Positions 58,671 to 64,000 of a DNA stretch of 64,000 nucleotides are shown piece after piece (position 1 is the first letter of the stretch; each line of letters opens with the position of its first letter). A program made the translations under genes and the position numbers. The notes below the pieces were generated by a model, which was not told where the DNA came from, did not search any database, and saw nothing but the letters and a program-made list of their open reading frames with translations. The stretch comes from Meghimatium bilineatum (lineage: Eukaryota > Mollusca > Gastropoda > Stylommatophora > Philomycidae): positions 24,335,934 through 24,399,933 of the forward strand of contig CM067298.1 of the NCBI GenBank assembly GCA_034231615.1, read 5' to 3'.

Positions 58671-58989
58671 TTATATCTGTTATCAAATCCCATCCAATTT
58701 TTAACAAAACCCGTGTCCATGAATACATGTCTCCCATACATTATTGTAACCTTGAACTTCGTATTGTTTATATGTCAAAATTGTATCTAGTGCCTCTCTG
58801 GTGGTAACATTGTTTTTACTGTTGTCATTGTTTTTTACTGTTTTATATATTCTTGAGAAAGACCTAACGGTTCGAAACTTTGAAAATGTCTTGTGTATTG
58901 TAATTGTATGTTTTCGTGTTTACACCTCACAGCCCCTTAGTTTTAGTGATAGTCTGTTGTGTTCAAGGGAAACACCAAAATCCTGTATG
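58591..58989 (+). repeat. Penelope-like pseudo-LTR, right arm
   Basis: The counterpart of 56490-56886 in inverted orientation. It includes the end of the coding region and the motif 'cttgagaaagacctaacggt' followed by 'tcgaaactttg', common near the ends of such elements. Confidence 0.85.
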
Positions 58990-59259
58990 ATCATGTATCC
59001 AAAATGACTACATTTGAATAGTAAAACATGTCTTTATGTAATAGTGAGTGCTTCCAGTGTGTATGCATGTAACATATTTTTTGAAGAATAGTTATGTTTT
59101 TATTGAGGTTTTTGTATTGCAATTTGTTTCCACATTTACGTAGTCACAACTGGGGCCAAGTGTTCTTATGTTCACTTAAAGTGTTGTTACAATTCATATT
59201 ATGGCAATCTGTTACGAAATGGTATGTGAAGAAATAGAATATTAAGAAATATATATAAA

Positions 59260-59430
59260 AAATGGTATGTGAAGAAATTATATATGAAGAAATGGTATGT
59301 GAAGAAATTATATATGAAGAAATGGTATGTGAAGAAATTATATATGAAGAAATGGTATGTGAAGAAATTATATATGAAGAAATGGTATGTGAAGAAATTA
59401 TATATGAAGAAATGGTATGTGAAGCAATGC
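59260..59430. repeat. 30-bp tandem repeat, ~6 copies
   Basis: Units of 'aatggtatgtgaagaaatta' plus 'tatatgaaga'. Three is a factor of 30, so frames stay open on both strands; no coding signal. Confidence 0.95.
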
Positions 59431-60195
59431 CATGTAAAGAATAATGAAGTTGATAATTATTCAAATATAACAGGGATGGGGAACCTCTGGTCCACAGGCC
59501 AATTTAATTCTATACCACCACATTATATAATAAGTAAGTAATTGAGTAGTAAGAAATGGATCTGAACAGTAGCAGGCCTATAATGCATACATTTGGCCAA
59601 AGGTATAGGGTTTGACGGAAAGTTTATAAACAATGATCTTGACTCCAAATACTGTGATCTTGTTTATCAGAGTGAAGTGCAGTGATTACAAGGGAATATA
59701 CTCATGAGATATTAAAGGTTGATATCAAACGTTCATAGATAAGAGAACCTTTTTATGGAACTCAATAATATAAAGTGCGGGCTTTGCTATTTAACGTTGA
59801 TGGTGGATCTTACCAAGTACAATTCAGAGTTGAATCTCAAGCTGTTGAATTACAACCAACATCTCATCTCATTGATTTCAAATGTGAACTCATCTGAATC
59901 TAAATGAAGGCTGTAGAAAGTGCATGTATAACTAACCTGTATGATGATCTCACTTTGGGAGGACAAACTCATCTATGATTAGATATTTGAATTTGATGAT
60001 GAATGTGTACAACAAAATTAGGTATTTAATGAAAGTTTCAAAGACGTTAACACATGACATGGAACATGTTTGCTATACCATTAAATTTGGAACTAGTTGA
60101 TGTATCACAAAGAACATCTTCCAAGGATAAAGTTTACTACACTTTTAACTTTTGTAAAAGCTGGGTTAAAGATGTACGTGAAGGAATCTGTCTAC
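59431..60195. other. No supported feature
   Basis: At 59469 'cagggatggggaacctctgg' looks like a hAT terminus (CAGGGNTGGGGAACC type), but no matching inverted end follows within the next kilobase. Nothing else recognised. Confidence 0.35.
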
Positions 60196-60366
60196 AGAGA
60201 TATGTGTCTACAAAAATGTGTGTCTACAGAGATGTGTCTACAGTCTACAGACAAATGTGTCTACAGAGATATGTGTCTACAGAGATATGTGTCTACAGAG
60301 ATGTGTGTCTACAGAGATGTGTGTCTACAGAGATGTGTGTCTACAGAGATATGTGTCTACAGATAT
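60196..60366. repeat. 16-bp tandem repeat (agagatatgtgtctac)
   Basis: About eleven units, alternating 'agagatatgtgtctac' and 'agagatgtgtgtctac', with one disturbed unit near 60240. Confidence 0.93.
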
Positions 60367-60481
60367 AAGTGCAAATGGTCATCTTCAGATTGACTGATGA
60401 AACCTGAAAAAGCACTTACAGTAGAAATGTTTTGAATAACGTGTAACATGACAAGTTGTACCAAAGAAAAGAAGTTCCAGA

Positions 60482-60796
60482 AATCGCAGTAAGGTGTGGC
60501 GTAAGTTAATCGCAGTAAGGTGTGGCGTAAGTTAATCGCAGTAAGGTGTGGCGTAAGTTAATCGCAGTAAGGTGTGGCGTAAGTTAATCGCAGTAAGGTG
60601 TGGTGTAAGTTAATCGCAGTAAGGTGTGGCGTAAGTTAATCGCAGTAAGGTGTGGCGTAAGTTAATCGCAGTAAGGTGTGGCGTAAGTTAATCGCAGTAA
60701 GGTGTGGCGTAAGTTAATCGCAGTAAGGTGTGGCGTAAGTTAATCGCAGTAAGGTGTGGCGTAAGTTAATCGCAGTAAGGTGTGGCGTAAGTTAAT
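60482..60796. repeat. 26-bp tandem repeat, 12 copies
   Basis: Units of 'aatcgcagtaaggtgtggcg' plus 'taagtt'. Eleven of twelve units look identical; one has 'ggtgtggtgt'. There is no unique spacer between units, so this is not a CRISPR array. Confidence 0.97.
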
Positions 60797-61004
60797 TCAA
60801 TATTGCAGACTAATGTTTTAGTTAATTCCATTTATTGCTTACCTTAGGTGCGAAGATGACACTTAATGATGCTAGTTGTATAGCCCATGAATGATATTAT
60901 AAAAATGCACACGAACCTGCCCAAAAAAACATTTCCCTACCTTTGATAGTAAAATGTAAAAATAAAGTTACCCATAACATTTATTAATGCCGTAGGAGTG
61001 TGAG

Positions 61005-61115
61005 ATGTTAGTGATCTTACATTTCAGTGGCTCTGCAAATGAGGGCGGTAGCCATCTCTTTTCCCTCGCAGTCTTGACTTCCCGGATTAATCCGGTACCA
61101 CTGCGCTACGCGGCC
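61005..61115 (-). mobile_element. tRNA-derived SINE, internally deleted copy
   Basis: The minus strand reads 'ggccgcgtagcgcagtggta' and jumps directly to 'ccggattaatccgggaagtc', 'agactgcgagggaaaagag' and 'atggctaccgccctcatttg'. It shares head and body with 24498-24740 but lacks the B box and the segment between. Confidence 0.72.
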
Positions 61116-61282
61116 TCCTTATATACCTTTGATACATACATTATAATTGAACGTAAATTGTGTCACCTTATCTTCAATAAGTGTGCATGCATGAAATGCT
61201 GCAATATATCTATATAGAAATCTATTACAAGAGAGGAGACAAAGATTTAAGTAGGACGGTTCATGAGTTGTTGACAAGAGAG

Positions 61283-61560
61283 GAGACCTTCTTCTTCTTT
61301 CGTTCACTTGAGTCATGTCTATATCTGTAATTCTGTCTCCTGAATAATACTGACTGTCTTTTGTAATTCATACAGTGGCCCATAGAGCTTTGATTCCAGT
61401 GTTGTTTCCTCTGGCCAATATGTCTGCCTCAACATTTCATGCTCATAACACTCTTGAAGTATATGTTTGGCACTCTGTGCTGCCTGTCCACATGTATACA
61501 TGGCCGTGTTGCCAATCTTTTACTTTGTATACATGTGACTGCAGAGTCGGTTGTGTCCTG
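61283..61560 (-). mobile_element. LINE C-terminus (zinc knuckle) with GAA-type 3' end
   Basis: The minus-strand frame reads 'TCGQAAQSAKHILQECYEHE', 'RQTYWPEETTLESKLYGP' and ends 'IIQETELQI'. This matches the C-terminal C-x-CG-A-QTA-H-LQ-C end of jockey-like LINE ORF2 proteins. Directly after the stop comes 'aagtgaacgaaagaagaaga', a GAA-rich 3' end. Confidence 0.72.
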
Positions 61561-62230
61561 TTCTGAGGCAGATTTAGAGGAGACACAGATTGCCAAATAA
61601 TTGATGACGTAATTTATGGACAGCCCCAATGAAGTTACCTTATATGAAGTTACCTTATATGAAGACTCTAAAAAAACTATGTGGGCAGTAAATTGTATAT
61701 AACGTTTGGCCATTTATTTGTTAACCTCTGTTGCAGAAGTTCATGGGTTAATCTCACAACCCCAATTTGCCCAAAAAACTTGGGGTTCAAAACTAAGCAA
61801 GGTGAACCATTAATTTTCCGCTGATCATTGAACGTACATGTGAATGTTAGAAACTCAATACCAATTGAAGACCAGTATCTTATTCAGTATATGTTTCAAT
61901 AATTGTGTACTATATGAATCAATTTGTTAGTCTTCCATATGTAGCTATATGCCAGAGTGTTATGCAACTGGTATAAATTATACATATCACTTTGTTATAT
62001 CATCAGCTCAGTTCCACTCTAACATACAGATTATCCCTGCAAACACATAAATCAGACTTTAGTCCAACACAAAGTTCATACGTCTGACACCATTTAACTT
62101 TCACTTCTACTAACGCGTCGGCCCTACTTCTACAACAACATCAGTTACATTCATACTAATACATTTATCATTATTCTAACAACACAATATTAACACACAT
62201 TTCAACTCAGTACTGTACATTCTTCACATT
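61561..62230. other. No supported feature
   Basis: Short duplication 'gaagttaccttatat' at 61632-61662; nothing else recognised. Confidence 0.35.
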
Positions 62231-63056
62231 TCTACCAACACATAACTCCACTTCTACCAACACATAACTCCACTTCTACCAACACATAACTCCACTTCTA
62301 CCAACACATAACTCCACTTCTACCAACACATAACTCCACTTCTACCAACACATAACTCCACTTCTACCAACACATAACTCCACTTCTACCAACACATAAC
62401 TCCACTTCTACCAAAACATAACTCCACTTCTATCAAGACATAACTCCACTTCTATCAAGACATAACTCAACTTCTACCAAAACATAACTCCACTTCTATC
62501 AAGACATAACTCAACTTCTACCAAAACATAACTCCACTTCTATCAAGACATAACTCAACTTCTACCAAAACATAACTCCACTTCTATCAAGACATAACTC
62601 AACTTCTACCAAAACATAACTCCACTTCTATCAACACATAACTCCACTTCTACCAAAACATAACTCCACTTCTACCAAAACATAACTCCACTTCTATCAA
62701 CACATAACTCCACTTCTACCAACACATAACTCCACTTCTACCAACACATAACTCCACTTCTACCAACACATAACTCCACTTCTACCAACACATAACTCCA
62801 CTTCTACCAACACATAACTCCACTTCTATCAACACATAACTCCACTTCTACCAACACATAACTCCACTTCTACCAACACATAACTCCACTTCTACCAACA
62901 CATAACTCCACTTCTACCAACACATAACTCCACTTCTACCAAAACATAACTCCACTTCTACCAAAACATAACTCCACTTCTATCAACACATAACTCCACT
63001 TCTACCAACACATAACTCCACTTCTACCAACACATAACTCCACTTCTACCAACACA
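62231..63056. repeat. 22-bp tandem repeat, ~37 copies
   Basis: Units of 'cataactccacttctaccaaca' type. Variants (accaaaa, atcaaga, aactcaact) occur in blocks: the middle part (about 62410-62630) alternates two variant units as a higher-order pair of 44 bp. Confidence 0.97.
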
Positions 63057-63600
63057 AGACGTACACTTTCTTCATGTCGGTAGATACATGTTTGGAAGAA
63101 GGATTTCAAAAACAACAACTTCCAACATTCCCTTGATTCACTTTATACTAGGAACACCATACATCCCACCCCCTCCCTTTAGTTCTATCGAATGATGGGG
63201 GGAAGGGATATTTAAAAAAAAAATTTCAATGTTTATCATAATGATCTCACTTTCAGACAAAAGATGGGGGAGGTTTGAACTTCTCATACTTCACCCCACA
63301 CTCTTCTTCACCCCACACTCTTCTTCATCCATCCCCCCCCTTACTACTATAGTAACATTTTCCCTGCTTTTTTATCAATGATAAAATACTATATATAACT
63401 TGTTGAATTGAGAGACTTATTTAAGTTCAACACAAAGTCTGGTAATATCAGTGTATCCACATTCCTCCAAGTCCAATATATATTCTACTCCCATTTAAGG
63501 GAATTTCAGGTTTTATTACACAAATATTGTTATTTTAATGATGAATTGTAATACTCATGATCTAAATGTTAAGGCAATAATTGTCATTAAACTTTAGAAA
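63057..63600. other. No supported feature
   Basis: C-rich stretches near 63295-63340 and a short duplicated 'cttcaccccacactcttctt'. Nothing else recognised. Confidence 0.35.
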
Positions 63601-63910
63601 TATTACCTATCAGTGTGACATTGCCTGTAATTCATATAGCATTATCTTTAGACAGGTATGGTTACCATTATTTCATGTAGTATTACCTTTAATTCATGTA
63701 TTATTACCTTTAGACAATGTAGTATCGCCACCAGACCAAGTAGTAGTACTTTTAGTCCATATATTGTTACTATTAGATCATGTAGTATTACCATTAGATC
63801 ATGTAACATTATATTTAGATCATGTAGTATTACTATTAGACCTTGTATTGTTACATTTATACCATGTAGTATTATCTTGATTTCAAGTAGTATCACCTTT
63901 AGACCATGCA
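63600..63910. repeat. ~20-bp imperfect tandem repeat
   Basis: About fourteen units of the type 'catgtagtattaccattaga', strongly diverged, with open frames on both strands that are artefacts of the period. Confidence 0.85.
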
Positions 63911-64000
63911 CTAAGTAGTAGTCAATGCATGTTTGAGTACCTGACGCGATCTAGACAGAACGTGACCAAAACGCAACCGATTCTATTATGCATATAAAGA

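Larger units (their letters stand above)
56490..58989 (+). mobile_element. Penelope-like element with inverted pseudo-LTRs
   Basis: Two ~397-bp arms, 56490-56886 and the reverse complement of 58591-58989, share 'catacaattacaatacaca'-type and 'acaaattattac' blocks. They enclose a decayed Penelope-type RT plus GIY-YIG coding region (56917-58670). Inverted terminal repeats are a known arrangement of Penelope elements. The N-terminal RT region present in the other copy (30527-31557) is missing here. Confidence 0.82.

Noticed and set aside
59469..59500. hAT left terminus
   Set aside because: No matching inverted end or 8-bp duplication found downstream.
60482..60796. Regular repeats as a CRISPR array
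   Set aside because: Units are directly adjacent with no variable spacers, and the DNA is eukaryotic.
62231..63056. Regular repeats as a CRISPR array or coding repeat protein
   Set aside because: No spacers; the 22-bp period is not a multiple of three, so no frame persists.

Overview
This is invertebrate nuclear DNA. Genes are sparse, exons are short with GT-AG introns, and most of the rest is mobile-element debris and satellite-like tandem repeats. There are RTE-like and jockey-like LINEs, Penelope-like elements, tRNA-headed SINEs, hAT and Tc1 remnants and a Polinton/Maverick. The mix suggests a marine invertebrate, probably a mollusc or another lophotrochozoan. That placement is inference; no species marker is visible. 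A 100-base run of N at 32071-32170 is an assembly gap.

One host gene can be assembled with confidence. A C1GALT1-like core-1 beta-1,3-galactosyltransferase lies on the + strand from 18305 to 56000. Seven coding exons join without a phase conflict (intron phases 0,1,2,0,2,0) into 358 codons plus stop. It has a type II membrane anchor, a DDD metal motif and the usual family blocks. The last intron appears to use a GC-AG donor. Its introns hold most of the mobile elements listed here.

Region by region. 1-7.4 kb: old tandem repeats, LINE 3' ends, one arm of a ~590-bp inverted repeat, a repeated exon-like block and a near-perfect 54-bp minisatellite. 7.4-13.4 kb: a 5.9-kb Polinton with ~400-bp terminal inverted repeats and a perfect 6-bp target duplication. 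Inside are broken ATPase, minor capsid and major capsid genes on +, facing a truncated protein-primed DNA polymerase B and a small zinc protein on -. The middle of the element is missing. 13.4-18.3 kb: the second arm of the inverted repeat, a LINE, and a hAT element inserted into the tRNA-like head of a SINE. 18.3-56 kb: the C1GALT1-like gene, whose introns carry an unknown coiled-coil coding segment, a fold-back element, LINE and Tc1 remnants, a Penelope-like element set in a (TA)n tract, hAT MITEs, several copies of a SINE with a GAA tail, a nearly full-length but decayed RTE-like LINE split by that SINE, and a jockey-like LINE whose reverse transcriptase carries two internal minisatellites. 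56-64 kb: a Penelope-like element with inverted pseudo-LTRs, a LINE C-terminus and a dense series of minisatellites.

Apart from the C1GALT1-like gene, nothing here looks like an intact functional gene. The mobile-element genes all carry frameshifts, stops or deletions.
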